Shown: positions 25,992 to 36,092, numbered from the stretch's first letter. The stretch: DNA of 64,000 nt from an uncultured Thioclava sp. (GCF_913064665.1 NZ_CAJYBT010000011.1:34877-98876); one strand, 5' to 3'. Notes: generated from the sequence alone by a model not told the origin. Numbers and translations: made by a program.

Positions 25992-27176
25992 ATGCTGTCA
26001 GTTGAAGAGGCGCTGGAGAAAGTTCTTGCATTGGTCGCCCCGCTGGGGTGCGAAACCGTGGCGCTGCGTGAGGCGCGTGGCCGGGTGATGGCCGCGCCCG
26101 CACAGGCGCAGCTGACCCAACCGCCGTTTTCCGCCTCGGCTATGGATGGCTACTGGATTGCCGCCGCCGATCACCGCCCCGGCGCGCGCCTGCGGGTCGA
26201 GGGCGAAGCCGCCGCCGGGCGTAGCTATCAGGGGCCGCTGGCCCCCGGTCAGGCCGTGCGCATCTTTACCGGTGCGCCGGTGCCCGGCCCCGATGGCGTC
26301 GTCGTGCTGCAAGAACATGTTGTCCGCGAGGATGACACGATCACGCTGGCGCAAGACCTTGAAACCCATGGCAATATCCGCCCCGAGGGACAAGACTTCA
26401 AACGCGGCGACAGCTTTCACCCGAAGCGCCCGCTGAGTGCGCGTGATCTGGGGCTGCTGGCCTCGATGAACGTCTCCGAGCTGAGCGTCTATCGCCGCCC
26501 CGAAGTCGCGGTGATCGCGACCGGCGACGAACTGGTGATGCCCGGCGAAACGCCTGGCCCTGATCAGATCATCTGCTCCAACAGCTTCATCGTCACTGCC
26601 TTGGCCGAGTCTGCCGGCGCGCGCGTGCGTCTGTTGCCGATTGCGCGCGATGATCGCGAGTCTTTGCGCGAGGTGTTTGATCTCGCCAAGGGCGCCGATC
26701 TGGTGGTGACCTCGGGCGGGGCCTCGGTTGGCGCGCATGATCTGGTGGGCGAGGTCGCGGGCGAACTGGGGCTGGAGCGTGCCTTCTGGAAGATCGCGAT
26801 GCGCCCGGGCAAGCCGCTGATGGCAGGCAAGATGGGCGATGCTGCGATGCTGGGCCTGCCGGGAAACCCGGTCTCGGCCACCGTTTGCGCCGAGCTGTTC
26901 CTGCGCCCGATGCTGGCAAAATTGCAAGGGCTCGACCCTGCCCCGCGCATCGAGCCCGCTGAACTGGCCACCGATGTTGCCCCCACCGGCGCGCGCACCC
27001 ATTACATGCGCGCCACGCTGAGCCCCGGTGACCCGCTGCCCCGCGTGACGCCATTCGCGGCTCAAGACTCCGCCCTTCTTGGTGTGCTGGCGACGGCGGA
27101 TTGCTTGCTTATCCGTCCGAAGGATGATGTGGCGCGCCGTGCCGGTGCGCGGGTCAATATCTTGCGACTCGATTAA
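25992..27176 (+). CDS. moeA: Molybdopterin molybdenumtransferase
   Basis: 394 residues. It inserts molybdate into adenylated molybdopterin. Motifs: SAMDGYW (49-55, catalytic D52), IATGDELVMPG (175-185), TSGGASVGAHD (240-250), RPGKP (271-275) and GLPGNPVS (288-295), covering the MoeA N, central MoCF-binding and C-terminal domains. It starts three bases after moaC. Confidence 0.96.
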   Translation: MLSVEEALEKVLALVAPLGCETVALREARGRVMAAPAQAQLTQPPFSASAMDGYWIAAADHRPGARLRVEGEAAAGRSYQGPLAPGQAVRIFTGAPVPGPDGVVVLQEHVVREDDTITLAQDLETHGNIRPEGQDFKRGDSFHPKRPLSARDLGLLASMNVSELSVYRRPEVAVIATGDELVMPGETPGPDQIICSNSFIVTALAESAGARVRLLPIARDDRESLREVFDLAKGADLVVTSGGASVGAHDLVGEVAGELGLERAFWKIAMRPGKPLMAGKMGDAAMLGLPGNPVSATVCAELFLRPMLAKLQGLDPAPRIEPAELATDVAPTGARTHYMRATLSPGDPLPRVTPFAAQDSALLGVLATADCLLIRPKDDVARRAGARVNILRLD

Positions 27177-27220
27177 GCGCGACAGCTAGAACACGTTGAC
27201 ACGGCGCGCGACCGGGGCTA

Positions 27221-27235
27221 GAACATAACCTGAAC
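27221..27235 (+). promoter_or_regulatory. LexA operator (SOS box) of lexA
   Basis: GAAC-ATAACCT-GAAC, an exact GAAC-N7-GAAC direct repeat, the LexA site of Rhodobacter-type alphaproteobacteria. It lies 31 bases before the lexA ATG, where bound LexA would block its own promoter. A half-match (GAAC-N7-CACG) begins at about 27189. Confidence 0.85.
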
Positions 27236-27266
27236 GCTTGCCGAGAGCCATGTCAAAGAGGTGAAC

Positions 27267-27968
27267 ATGCTGACGCGTAAACAGTTGGAATTGCTTGAAT
27301 TCATTCAAAAGCGGATGAACCGCGACGGGGTTCCGCCTTCGTTCGATGAGATGAAGGATGCGCTGGATCTGCGCTCCAAATCCGGCATTCATCGCTTGAT
27401 TACGGCGCTTGAGGAACGTGGCTTTATCCGGCGTTTGGCACATCGCGCGCGCGCGATTGAAATCGTGAAACTGCCCGATGTGTTAGAGAAAAAGCTCGGC
27501 GCACCGTCTGGGTTTAGACCCAAGGTGATTGAGGGCGATAAGGTCGATCCTCCGCGTAATGCGATGACTGTCGAGGCGGTGCATGCGCTGGAATTGCCCG
27601 TCATGGGCCGCATTGCAGCCGGTGTCCCGATTGAGGCGATCTCGGAAGTCTCCCATCACGTGGCTGTGCCCGGCGCGATGGTGTCCGGGCGTGGCGAGCA
27701 TTACGCACTGGAAGTCAAAGGCGATTCGATGATCGAGGCTGGGATCAACGATGGCGACATCGTCGTGATCCGCGAAACCGGAACGGCAGAGAATGGCGAT
27801 ATCGTTGTGGCGCTCGTGGACAGCCATGAGGCGACGCTCAAGCGGTTTTATCGCCGCAACGGGATGATCGCGTTGGAGGCCGCCAACCCGGCCTATGAGA
27901 CGCGGCTGTTGCGCGACGATCAGGTCAAGGTTCAAGGGCGGCTTGTCGGGCTGATCCGGAGTTACTGA
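27267..27968 (+). CDS. lexA: SOS-response repressor and protease LexA
   Basis: 233 residues. An N-terminal winged-helix DNA-binding domain (1-70, [13 protein letters not shown], with R-S-K-S-G-I-H-R-L in the recognition helix) is followed by an S24 peptidase domain: scissile A118-G119 in IAAGVP, catalytic S154 in GDSMIEAG and K192 in ATLKRFY. RecA-stimulated self-cleavage induces DNA repair genes. ATG at 27267 chosen over a GTG two codons earlier, as the protein normally begins MLTRKQ; GAGG stands ahead of it. Confidence 0.97.
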   Translation: MLTRKQLELLEFIQKRMNRDGVPPSFDEMKDALDLRSKSGIHRLITALEERGFIRRLAHRARAIEIVKLPDVLEKKLGAPSGFRPKVIEGDKVDPPRNAMTVEAVHALELPVMGRIAAGVPIEAISEVSHHVAVPGAMVSGRGEHYALEVKGDSMIEAGINDGDIVVIRETGTAENGDIVVALVDSHEATLKRFYRRNGMIALEAANPAYETRLLRDDQVKVQGRLVGLIRSY

Positions 27969-27990
27969 TACGCATCGGCACCGGGTTTAG

Positions 27991-28017
27991 GGGCGTCCTC
28001 TGTCGGGCGCCCTTTTT
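27991..28017 (+). terminator. Rho-independent terminator of lexA
   Basis: GGGCGTCC pairs with GGGCGCCC (one T-G pair) around the 6-base loop TCTGTC, followed by TTTTT. It starts 22 bases past the lexA stop. Confidence 0.9.
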
Positions 28018-28052
28018 GTATGCTTCGCGCCCGGACTGCGCGGTCGGATCAT

Positions 28053-28075
28053 GAGTATTTATGGCTAGATGAAAC
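28053..28075 (+). repeat. Dispersed intergenic element, copy 2
   Basis: These 23 bases equal the reverse complement of 16364-16386 apart from two substitutions. The element touches the comEC stop codon; read in the comEC direction it starts directly after the TAG, just as copy 1 follows the DUF2127 stop. Confidence 0.65.
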
Positions 28076-30148
28076 CTAGCGGCTCCACAAACGGGGGCCG
28101 GGGCGCGCTTGGGCCATCACTTCGCCTTGGCCATCCAATGCGATTGCTCCCGTTTTGCGCAACCGAATTTGATCCCATAGGTCGCAGCCTTTCGGCGCGG
28201 ATTTCACGCGCGCGTTGATCACGATCAGCGCGTTATCGCGACAGGCTGTGTCAAGCTTCGAGAGCGCACTTTTCCCACTTAGATGGATCAGTTTTCGCCC
28301 GGCGAAACGTGCCTCTCGCGCGTTATTGGGGCCGCTGAAAGCGGCTCTTTTGGCCCCGATCGCAGCAGTCGCGGAATCGCCGTCGGCCTCCAGCCAGCGC
28401 GCGCCGACAAATTTGGCCGCAGGCTTGGAGAGGGCGCGGCCTTGCGAGGTCATCAAGCCAACCAGTTCGCCCTCGGGCGCAATCAAAAGCGCGGGTCGGG
28501 CTTGGGGGGCGCGCAGCCATAAAACGCCGCTGAGCGCGATGAGAAGGATGGCCAAGCTGCGCCCTGCCCCGCGCATTAAGACCGCCCCGAGCGCCCCCAA
28601 ACACAGCAACGGGATCACCCATGGCCCGGGCTGCGTGACGGGAACCACCGCGCCCTCAATCGTCGCGAAATAATCGGCCACCGCAAGAATCCAGCGCGTG
28701 CCAAGCCCCATCACCCAAAGGGCAGGTGCCGACAGTCCGATAAGCGACAGGATCGCCGCAATGACACCTGCGGGCATCACCACCATGCCCATTGCTGGCA
28801 CCGCCAGAAGGTTGGCGAAGACGCCATATTCCGACAAGCGGTGGAATTGTGCGGCCACGATGGGCGCGGTGGCGGCCCCTGCGATCACCGAGGTCGCAAT
28901 CAGCATTGCCAGCGGGCGCAGCAAGCGGGGAATGTGGCGCGCCACACGGGCCCATGGGCTCAGCGCGACAATCAGCGCGGTGGTGGCAGCAAATGACATC
29001 TGAAACCCGGGAGCGATCAGGCTTTCGGGGTGCCAGATCAGCAGCACCGTGGCCGCCAGCGCGACCGTGCGCAGGCTGAGCGCACGCCGATCAATCAACA
29101 CCGCCAGCAGCATCACCGTCACCATGATCCACGCGCGTTGGGTCGACACGGCAGCACCGGACAGCCAAAAATAGCCGGTGGCGGCGAGGAGCGCGACGAT
29201 AGCGGCGATCTTTTTGACCGGCCAGACCAGCGCGCGATTGCCCCAGAGCGCCAGCCCATAGCGCACCAGCGCAAAGACGAACCCCGCCAACAGCCCCATA
29301 TGCAGCCCTGAAATCGCGATCAGATGCGCGAGGTTGGAACGCCGCATCGCCTCGCGCGTGGCCTCACTCAGACCCGAGCGATCCCCCGTCAGCAGTGCCG
29401 CGGCAATCGCGCCCGGCTGGCCGGGAATACGCGCTTGAATGGCTTGCGATAACGCACGGCGGGCGCGATGCGCGCTAAGGCCAAGATCGCTGCGCGCAGG
29501 CGGGGCCGCGCGCAGAACGGGCACGCTGGTATAGCCAATTGCGCCCAGCCCGTTAAACCACGCAGCGCGGCGAAAATCATAGGCACCCGGCGCGGCAGGC
29601 GGCGGCGGGGGCATCAGATGGGCGGTGGTCATCACGAAACTGCCGGGCGGGGGCACATCACTGTCCCCCATATCGCCCAGCGCGATGCGCACGCGCTTGG
29701 GCTGGGTGCGCGCGTCGATGCGCACCTGATCGAGCGTGATGCGCAGCTTATCCGACGCAGCGCGATCGATCCCGATCACACGCCCCTCGACGGGCCCGTA
29801 ATAGCGATAGCTTAGAACCGGGGCCGCCACCGCATGCGCGCGCGCCCCCGCCAGCAAGAACCCCGCGCAGGCCAGGGCAATGATTGCTGCGCCAAAGCGC
29901 GCCCAGTCTGCCCCGCGCAGCCAAAGCCAACTGGCGATGACCGCGGCAATCGTTGCCACCGCGTAGCTTGATGGGCCGGGCTCTGCGGGGGCAGCGAAAT
30001 AGGCCCCGATGCCCAGCGACAGCGCCACAGGAACCCATAAGAAAAGCCGCGCACGAGCCCGCGTCAGCGCAAGCGCCGGGTCCGCCAATCCGCCAAGCAG
30101 AACTCGCCCCAGCGCCCCGAGCAAACGCCCCGCGCGTGGCCGCGTCAT
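28076..30148 (-). CDS. comEC: ComEC/Rec2 family DNA-uptake channel protein
   Basis: 690 residues with about ten membrane helices. An N-terminal DUF4131/OB-like part (about 100-170, [14 protein letters not shown]) is followed by the Competence domain: [10 protein letters not shown], then [17 protein letters not shown] (the hallmark H-L-I-A-I-S-G-L-H), STQRAWIM and [17 protein letters not shown]. The C-terminal tail after the membrane part is short and lacks a full metallo-beta-lactamase domain. It should carry single-stranded DNA across the inner membrane during transformation. Start at 30148 has GAGGGG upstream; a GTG at 30190 is possible. Divergent from gltX. Confidence 0.92.
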   Translation of the reverse strand: MTRPRAGRLLGALGRVLLGGLADPALALTRARARLFLWVPVALSLGIGAYFAAPAEPGPSSYAVATIAAVIASWLWLRGADWARFGAAIIALACAGFLLAGARAHAVAAPVLSYRYYGPVEGRVIGIDRAASDKLRITLDQVRIDARTQPKRVRIALGDMGDSDVPPPGSFVMTTAHLMPPPPPAAPGAYDFRRAAWFNGLGAIGYTSVPVLRAAPPARSDLGLSAHRARRALSQAIQARIPGQPGAIAAALLTGDRSGLSEATREAMRRSNLAHLIAISGLHMGLLAGFVFALVRYGLALWGNRALVWPVKKIAAIVALLAATGYFWLSGAAVSTQRAWIMVTVMLLAVLIDRRALSLRTVALAATVLLIWHPESLIAPGFQMSFAATTALIVALSPWARVARHIPRLLRPLAMLIATSVIAGAATAPIVAAQFHRLSEYGVFANLLAVPAMGMVVMPAGVIAAILSLIGLSAPALWVMGLGTRWILAVADYFATIEGAVVPVTQPGPWVIPLLCLGALGAVLMRGAGRSLAILLIALSGVLWLRAPQARPALLIAPEGELVGLMTSQGRALSKPAAKFVGARWLEADGDSATAAIGAKRAAFSGPNNAREARFAGRKLIHLSGKSALSKLDTACRDNALIVINARVKSAPKGCDLWDQIRLRKTGAIALDGQGEVMAQARPGPRLWSR

Positions 30149-30301
30149 CGCCCCCTCACGGGGGCTCGATCCGATCCCTTGCCAAGCCACGCTTGTCTTG
30201 CGCCCCGTCCCTGCTTATGCATCCAACCGAGAAAGCCTAAGCGCTTTATGGTTTCCAAAAAGTTAACGCGCGCCCGAAGCCGCGCGGTAGAAAGGCCCCA
30301 G

Positions 30302-31717
30302 ATGTCGGATCAGCTCTCCCCCTCGCAGATCGTCACCCGCTTTGCCCCCTCGCCCACTGGCTATCTGCATATCGGCGGGGCGCGCACGGCATTGTTCAAC
30401 TGGCTGTTTGCGCGCGGCCATGGCGGAAAATTCCTGCTGCGCATCGAGGACACGGATCGCGAACGCTCCACCCCCGAGGCGACAGCGGCGATTCTGCAGG
30501 GGCTCGATTGGCTGGGGCTGGATTACGACGGCGAGGTGGTCAGCCAAGCTGCAGGCGTTGCGCGTCATGCCGAGGTGGCCCATGAGATGCTTGCCACCAG
30601 TCGGGCCTATAAATGCTTTGCCAGCCAGGAAGAAATTGCCGAATTTCGGGAGACCGCGCGGGCCGAGGGACGTTCAACCCTGTATCAAAGCCCTTGGCGC
30701 GACGCCGATCCCGCCACCTACCCCGACGCGCCCTTCGTGATCCGCCTCAAGGCCCCGCGTGAGGGCGCCACGGTGATCAAGGATGCTGTGCAAGGAGATG
30801 TCACGATCCGCAATGATCAGCTCGATGACATGATTTGTTTACGTTCCGATGGCACACCCACCTACATGTTGGCCGTCGTCGTGGATGATCATGATATGGG
30901 CGTGACCCATGTGATCCGGGGGGATGACCACCTGACCAATGCCGCACGCCAAATTCAAGTCTATCAGGCAATGGGCTGGGACGTGCCCGTTTTCGCCCAT
31001 ATTCCATTGATCCACGGCCCCGATGGCAAGAAGCTGTCCAAGCGCCACGGCGCGGTGGGCTTGGAGCAGTATCAAGCAATGGGCTACCCGGCATCCGGCA
31101 TGCGCAACTACCTCGCGCGGCTGGGCTGGAGCCATGGCGATGACGAATTTTTCAGCGACGAACAGGCCAAGCAATGGTTCGATCTGGGCGGGATCGGCAA
31201 GTCGCCCTCGCGGCTGGATTTCAAGAAGCTTGAGAATATTTGCGGTCAACACATCGCGATCTCGCCGGATGCCCAATTACTAAGCGAAATCGACAGCTAT
31301 CTCGCAGCCGCAGAAAAAAAATCCCTCGACCCGACGCAGCGTGAGGCGCTGTTGGCGGCCCTGCCCGTCGTCAAGGGAAGCGCGAAAATCCTGCCGCAAC
31401 TTCTTGAAAAGGCACATTTTGCGCTGACATCCCGGCCGATCGAGGTTGAGGAGAAAGCCGCGAAAGCGCTTGATGATGTATCCCGTGGTATACTGAGAGA
31501 ATTGACCTTCGTGCTGCAACGCGCTAATTGGTCGCGGGAAGAACTGGAGGCAGCCGTTGGAGAAGTCGCCAGCGCCCACGGGCTTGGTCTGGGAAAGATC
31601 GCAGCCCCGATGCGCGCAGCCCTCGCCGGACGTGCCGCCACCCCCAGCGTATTCGAGATGATGCTTGTTCTTGGCCAAGAGGAGACCTTGGCGAGACTAA
31701 GCGACAAGGCGGCCTGA
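30302..31717 (+). CDS. gltX: Glutamyl-tRNA synthetase
   Basis: 471 residues, class I. It charges tRNA with glutamate. [18 protein letters not shown] holds the HIGH-type motif (HIGG, 23-26), and KKLSKRHG (243-250) the KMSKS-type loop. A C-terminal anticodon-binding helical domain follows from about 330. The frame is open from 30179; the ATG at 30302 begins the conserved N terminus. Confidence 0.96.
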   Translation: MSDQLSPSQIVTRFAPSPTGYLHIGGARTALFNWLFARGHGGKFLLRIEDTDRERSTPEATAAILQGLDWLGLDYDGEVVSQAAGVARHAEVAHEMLATSRAYKCFASQEEIAEFRETARAEGRSTLYQSPWRDADPATYPDAPFVIRLKAPREGATVIKDAVQGDVTIRNDQLDDMICLRSDGTPTYMLAVVVDDHDMGVTHVIRGDDHLTNAARQIQVYQAMGWDVPVFAHIPLIHGPDGKKLSKRHGAVGLEQYQAMGYPASGMRNYLARLGWSHGDDEFFSDEQAKQWFDLGGIGKSPSRLDFKKLENICGQHIAISPDAQLLSEIDSYLAAAEKKSLDPTQREALLAALPVVKGSAKILPQLLEKAHFALTSRPIEVEEKAAKALDDVSRGILRELTFVLQRANWSREELEAAVGEVASAHGLGLGKIAAPMRAALAGRAATPSVFEMMLVLGQEETLARLSDKAA

Positions 31718-31797
31718 GGCCTGGCCGCCCTACCCGGGCCGATACCCGGACGCCTCAGACCGGCGCGGCCCAGCCGGACGATTGAAAGGGAAGATAC

Positions 31798-33093
31798 ATG
31801 GCTGAGACCTCAAAGACTGCCACGCTAACGCTGCATGGGGAGACCTATGAACTGCCAGTGTTGTCGCCCTCTGCCGGCCCCGACGTGGTCGACATTCGCA
31901 AGCTTTATGCGCAAGCTGACGTGTTCACCTATGACCCCGGCTTCACCTCGACCGCCTCGTGCGAAAGCTCGATCACCTTTATCGACGGTGACAAGGGCGA
32001 ACTGCTGTATCGTGGCTATCCGATCGACCAACTTGCCGAGAAATCGCATTATCTTGAGGTCTGCTATCTGCTTTTGAACGGCGAATTGCCCAACAAAACC
32101 GAGCTTGAAGATTTCGAATATCGCATCACCCGTCACACGATGGTGCACGAGCAGATGCACAATTTCTTCCGCGGGTTCCGCCGTGACAGCCACCCGATGG
32201 CCACGATGGTGGGTGTGGTTGGCGCGATGTCGGCCTTCTACCACGACAGCCTTGATATCAACGATCCGTGGCAGCGCGAAGTGGCCTCGATGCGCCTGAT
32301 CGCAAAACTGCCGACGATCGCCGCAATGGCGTATAAGTATTCGATCGGTCAGCCCTTCGTCTATCCGCGCAACGATCTGGGCTATGCTGAGAACTTCCTC
32401 AACATGTGTTTCTCGGTGCCTGCCGAGCCTTACAAAGTTGAACCGGCGCTGGCCAAGGCGATGGACCGGATCTTTACGCTGCATGCCGATCACGAGCAGA
32501 ACGCCTCGACCTCGACCGTGCGTCTGGCCGGGTCTTCGGGTGCCAACCCGTTTGCCTGTATCGCAGCCGGTATCGCCTGTCTTTGGGGGCCCGCGCATGG
32601 CGGCGCAAACCAAGCCTGCCTTGAAATGCTGCGCGAAATCGGCACCGTGGATAAAATCCCCGAATATATCGCACGCGCCAAGGACAAGGATGATCCCTTC
32701 CGTCTGATGGGCTTTGGCCACCGGGTGTATAAGAACTTCGACCCGCGCGCCAAGGTGATGAAGGAAAGCGCTGACGAGGTGCTTGATCTGCTGGGCGTGC
32801 ATGATAACGAGACGCTTCAGGTTGCCAAGGAACTGGAGCGGATCGCGCTGGAAGATCCCTATTTCGTTGAGAAAAAGCTCTATCCCAACGTCGATTTCTA
32901 CTCGGGGATTATCCTTGAGGCGATGGGCTTCCCGACCTCGATGTTCACCCCGATCTTCGCGCTGTCGCGCACCGTCGGCTGGATCTCGCAGTGGAAAGAG
33001 ATGATCGAGGATCCGACCAATAAAATCGGTCGCCCGCGTCAGCTTTATACCGGCGCGACGACGCGTGATTATGTGGACGTGTCCAAGCGCTAA
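31798..33093 (+). CDS. gltA: Citrate synthase (type II)
   Basis: 431 residues. It condenses oxaloacetate with acetyl-CoA at the entry of the TCA cycle. Catalytic H267 (GPAHGGAN), H308 (GFGHRVY) and D366 (YPNVDFYSG), with H232 in [10 protein letters not shown]. The N-terminal beta-rich domain (about 1-65) is that of hexameric, NADH-sensitive Gram-negative enzymes. AAAGGGA lies before the ATG; a strong terminator follows. Confidence 0.98.
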   Translation: MAETSKTATLTLHGETYELPVLSPSAGPDVVDIRKLYAQADVFTYDPGFTSTASCESSITFIDGDKGELLYRGYPIDQLAEKSHYLEVCYLLLNGELPNKTELEDFEYRITRHTMVHEQMHNFFRGFRRDSHPMATMVGVVGAMSAFYHDSLDINDPWQREVASMRLIAKLPTIAAMAYKYSIGQPFVYPRNDLGYAENFLNMCFSVPAEPYKVEPALAKAMDRIFTLHADHEQNASTSTVRLAGSSGANPFACIAAGIACLWGPAHGGANQACLEMLREIGTVDKIPEYIARAKDKDDPFRLMGFGHRVYKNFDPRAKVMKESADEVLDLLGVHDNETLQVAKELERIALEDPYFVEKKLYPNVDFYSGIILEAMGFPTSMFTPIFALSRTVGWISQWKEMIEDPTNKIGRPRQLYTGATTRDYVDVSKR

Positions 33094-33112
33094 GCCGTTG
33101 TGACAGGATTTG

Positions 33113-33143
33113 ACGGGCCGAGGGGAAACCTTCGGCCCGTTTT
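33113..33143 (+). terminator. Rho-independent terminator of gltA
   Basis: ACGGGCCGA pairs with TCGGCCCGT, with GG/CC continuing the stem toward a GGAAA loop, then TTTT. It starts 20 bases after the gltA stop. Confidence 0.9.
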
Positions 33144-33178
33144 GCGTGTCCAGCACGAAAGGTCCCATCGCAGCGCCC

Positions 33179-33760
33179 ATGCGCGTCGTTGCCTTGCGGG
33201 CCACCAATGTCACGCAACTGTCGAGTGATCCGAGGTTGATGCAGCTGTCAAGCGGCGCCGCATATCAGCGCCTGCGCGATCCTTTCACCAAGGCCCTTCG
33301 CTCCCCCCTTCTATACGCACCAAGCGCGATCAGGTGCGTGCCGTTGCAGACCATGTGGTCGCCGATCTTCCGCGCGGCGAGGCGTTCGATTGTCTCGACC
33401 TGTATGCATCGCGCTTGCCCGCCAAGATGGTTACCACCGTGCTTGGGCTTCCCGTTGATGAACGGCCGCTGGTTTGCCCAGCAGGGTCGATGCGCCGAAC
33501 CGTTGTCTGAGAATCCTCTATGACCTGACGAGTCACGACGAATTTGAGGCCGCGGCAGAAGCACTGTTGCACTTCACCGAGCAGGCCCTTGAGCGGCGGG
33601 CGCGCATCGTTGTCTTGGCGAAATGCTGGGGTTCGGTGGCCTTCTCAGATCGATGCCGATGATTGCACGCATTCCCTGACACAGCGCGCCGCTCTCAAAG
33701 CGGACCGTTTCACGCAAGGTTCGCGGCATCGCGAAACACTCGGGCGATCCGTCACATCAA
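33179..33760 (+). pseudogene. Decayed cytochrome P450 gene
   Basis: No single frame is open, but P450-like segments follow each other in the right order in different frames. Frame 2 (from 33179): RVVALRATNVTQLSSDPRL, then YQRLRDPFTKAL, with the expected B-C helix region missing between them. Frame 1 (from 33319): TKRDQVRAVADHVVADLPRG, FDCLDLYASRLPAKMV, TVLGLPVDERPLV, ending in a stop at 33508. Frame 3 (from 33513): LYDLTSHDEFEAAAEALLHF, TEQALERRAR. Frame 1 again (near 33676): LTQRAALKADR, as in the helix before the ExxR region. The haem-cysteine loop is absent. Several frameshifts, an internal deletion and a lost C terminus make it nonfunctional. The assignment rests on recalled family patterns. 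Confidence 0.6.
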
Positions 33761-33842
33761 AGACCGACCAAGCCGCCCCTTTGGCGCGTGCCCACCCTCG
33801 GCAGATGATGCGTGACAAGAACAGGGCGGATCAGGTAGGTTT

Positions 33843-34025
33843 ATGTCCATGAAACATGTCCCTAAAGAAACCACGGATGATGCGCTTATTCAGGAATTCC
33901 TGAACAAGGGCGGTGAGGTCAAGATTGGCAAAACCAAACCCCTTCCAAACGAATTGGGTTTGAGCAACAACGCCTGGAACAACAAACTCACCAAAGAAGA
34001 AAAGTCCGCGCGCAACAAGAAATGA
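33843..34025 (+). CDS. Small basic hypothetical protein
   Basis: 60 residues, start ATG with AGGTAGG just upstream (a second ATG two codons on). Lysine-rich, with a predicted helix (DALIQEFLNKG, 13-23) and a distinctive GKTKPLPNELGLSNNAWNNK segment (29-48), ending in KEEKSARNKK. No signal peptide or membrane segment. Its A/T content is higher than neighbouring genes. I think similar small proteins occur in proteobacteria without assigned function, but I cannot name a family. It sits just after the P450 remnant. Confidence 0.65.
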   Translation: MSMKHVPKETTDDALIQEFLNKGGEVKIGKTKPLPNELGLSNNAWNNKLTKEEKSARNKK

Positions 34026-34217
34026 TGGCGCTTGAGTGCATCCGGTTTTCCTGCGTGTGAGACCTGCCTCGCACGCGCGCAAATTCCCTGTGCGCAAGTG
34101 GATTGTCGGTCGCTCCGCCTGCGCAGCAGGCGGGCCCAGACGGCAAAACAGGGATCCGGCATCGCGATCTGCATAAATCTGAGGGTTGGGCGCGGCAGCA
34201 GAAAAAGGAGCCGACCC

Positions 34218-34976
34218 GTGGACCACAAGACTGATCCCTTCGCCCACCATCCCGAATTGCGCGGCAAGATCGAGGACCCGCTGACCTCGTTCTTTCGCGA
34301 TTTCAGCGTCGACTCCGTGCTCAAAATGCATCCCGAACTGGCGAGCGTTATGGAATGGGTTTATTCCGACGAGGCCCGCGAAGACACACGCCGTCGCTGC
34401 CTTGCAGATTACGGCCCCGACGATCTTTGGGTCTTCGCCTATGGTTCGCTGATGTGGGATCCGGCGCTGAGCTTTAGTGATGTGCGCCGCGCCTATGTGC
34501 CAGATTTCGCCCGGCGGTTTATCTTGGTCGACGACAATGGCGGGCGGGGCACAAAGGACAGCCCCGGGCTGATGGCGGCACTGGATCAGGGCGATGGCTG
34601 CGCGGGGCTGGTCTTTCGCATCTCGGCCCAAGACGTGGAGCGCGAAACGGAAATCTTATGGCGTCGCGAAATGATTGGGCCGGGGTATTTGCCCGTTTTC
34701 GTCACCGCGCAGATCGACGGCAAACCCGGGCGCGCGCTGACCTTCGTGGCCGATCATTGCGCCGATGTGATCGACGCCGATCTGAGCCGCTCCGATCAAG
34801 TCCGCCTTATCGCGCATGGCGCGGGCTTTCTTGGCACGAGCAAAGCCTATCTGGAAAACATCGTCACCCAGTTCGCGCATCTTGGCATCGTCGACGCAGA
34901 TTGCTCTGCCCTGCTGCAAGAGGTCGAGGCCTTTTTGATCTCAGAAAGCGCCCCTGTCGCAAGGACACAACCATGA
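34218..34976 (+). CDS. chaC: ChaC-like gamma-glutamylcyclotransferase
   Basis: 252 residues from a GTG with AAAGGAG seven bases ahead; the longer frame from 34032 adds 62 residues of unlikely sequence. FAYGSLMW (73-80) is the family glycine loop, and E151 in RREMIGPGY is the catalytic glutamate. ChaC enzymes cleave glutathione to 5-oxoproline and cysteinyl-glycine in the cytoplasm. The stop overlaps the next gene's ATG, a dipeptidase that could hydrolyse the Cys-Gly product. Confidence 0.9.
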   Translation: MDHKTDPFAHHPELRGKIEDPLTSFFRDFSVDSVLKMHPELASVMEWVYSDEAREDTRRRCLADYGPDDLWVFAYGSLMWDPALSFSDVRRAYVPDFARRFILVDDNGGRGTKDSPGLMAALDQGDGCAGLVFRISAQDVERETEILWRREMIGPGYLPVFVTAQIDGKPGRALTFVADHCADVIDADLSRSDQVRLIAHGAGFLGTSKAYLENIVTQFAHLGIVDADCSALLQEVEAFLISESAPVARTQP

Positions 34977-36037
34977 CCGACCTGATCCCCTTTTTCGATG
35001 GGCATAACGATTTCCTGCTGCGCCTGATGATGTCGCCAGCGCCGCGCGAAGAGACGTGGCTCGGCTCGGGCGGCAAGGGGCATCTTGACCTCAAGCGCAT
35101 GAAAGCGGGCGGGTTTGCGGGGGGGCTGTTTGCGATTTTCGTGCCACCGCAATCCAAAGGTCCCCCGCCCGATTTCGGGGCTTTGATGGCCAATCCTCCC
35201 TATGACTTGCCGATGCCGCCTCTGATGACCCATGATGTGGCCCAGCCGATTGCGCTCAGGATGGCGGGTTTACTGCAGTGGATGGAACGCGCCGCACCGC
35301 AAGATTTCAAGCTGTGCCGCTCGATGTCAGATATCGCGGCGGCGATGGCGCAGAATGTGATCGCAGGCGTGATGCACATGGAAGGCGCCGAGGCGATCGG
35401 CCCCGATCTTGATGCGCTTTATCTGTTTCACGACATCGGGTTGCGCTCGCTTGGGCCGGTCTGGAGCCGCCCGACGATCTTTGGCCATGGCGTACCAATG
35501 GCGTTTCCCGGCACGCCCGACATTGGCCCCGGCCTGACGGAAAAGGGCAAAGATCTTGTGCGTCTGTGCAACGATCTGGGCATCGTGATCGACCTGTCGC
35601 ACATGAACGCAGCCGGGTTCAACGATGTCGCCGCCCTTTCGAACGCGCCCCTTGTGGCGAGCCATTCCAACGCTTTCGCGCAGGCGGCCTCACCCCGCAA
35701 TCTGACCGATCGCCAGTTGCACCAAATCCGCGACAGCGGTGGGCTGGTGGGGTTCAATTACGCGACCTTCTATCTCAACGCCGATGGTCGGGCCCGCTCG
35801 GACATGGGATGGGACGTATTGCTGCGCCACATGGATTATCTGATCGCGCAGCTTGGCGAAGACCATGTCGCCCTTGGCTCAGACTTTGACGGCTGCATCA
35901 TTCCCGATCTGATCGGTGATGTGACCGGCGTGCAGGCGTTTTTGTCGGCGTTGGCGCGTCATGGCTATGATGCAGAGCTGCTGGTCAAGCTGGCACGCGG
36001 CAACTGGCTGTCGTGCCTCGGGCGCATATTGCATTAA
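34973..36037 (+). CDS. Membrane-dipeptidase-like metallopeptidase (M19 family)
   Basis: 354 residues. M19 enzymes are zinc dipeptidases, including the renal type acting on Cys-Gly. Zinc and catalytic residues visible: H11-N-D13 near the N terminus, E in MHMEGAEAIGPD (about 124-135), H in IDLSHMNAAGF and in LVASHSNAFA, D in LGSDFDG. No signal peptide, so it is probably cytoplasmic despite the family name. ATGA overlap with chaC shows translational coupling. Confidence 0.92.
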   Translation: MTDLIPFFDGHNDFLLRLMMSPAPREETWLGSGGKGHLDLKRMKAGGFAGGLFAIFVPPQSKGPPPDFGALMANPPYDLPMPPLMTHDVAQPIALRMAGLLQWMERAAPQDFKLCRSMSDIAAAMAQNVIAGVMHMEGAEAIGPDLDALYLFHDIGLRSLGPVWSRPTIFGHGVPMAFPGTPDIGPGLTEKGKDLVRLCNDLGIVIDLSHMNAAGFNDVAALSNAPLVASHSNAFAQAASPRNLTDRQLHQIRDSGGLVGFNYATFYLNADGRARSDMGWDVLLRHMDYLIAQLGEDHVALGSDFDGCIIPDLIGDVTGVQAFLSALARHGYDAELLVKLARGNWLSCLGRILH

Positions 36038-36092
36038 CGCACTCCAACCAGACCGAAGGGTCGGAATTTGGGCCTGACCCCGCGTGGCTATC

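Noticed and set aside
34115..34133. CCGCCTGC-GCA-GCAGGCGG hairpin as a terminator
   Set aside because: The stem is strong but no T-run follows on either strand, and it lies just before the chaC start; it may be only a GC-rich palindrome.
33831..34631. 266-codon minus-strand frame opposite the small basic gene and chaC
   Set aside because: Translation is low in family resemblance and chaC on the plus strand has its motifs in order.
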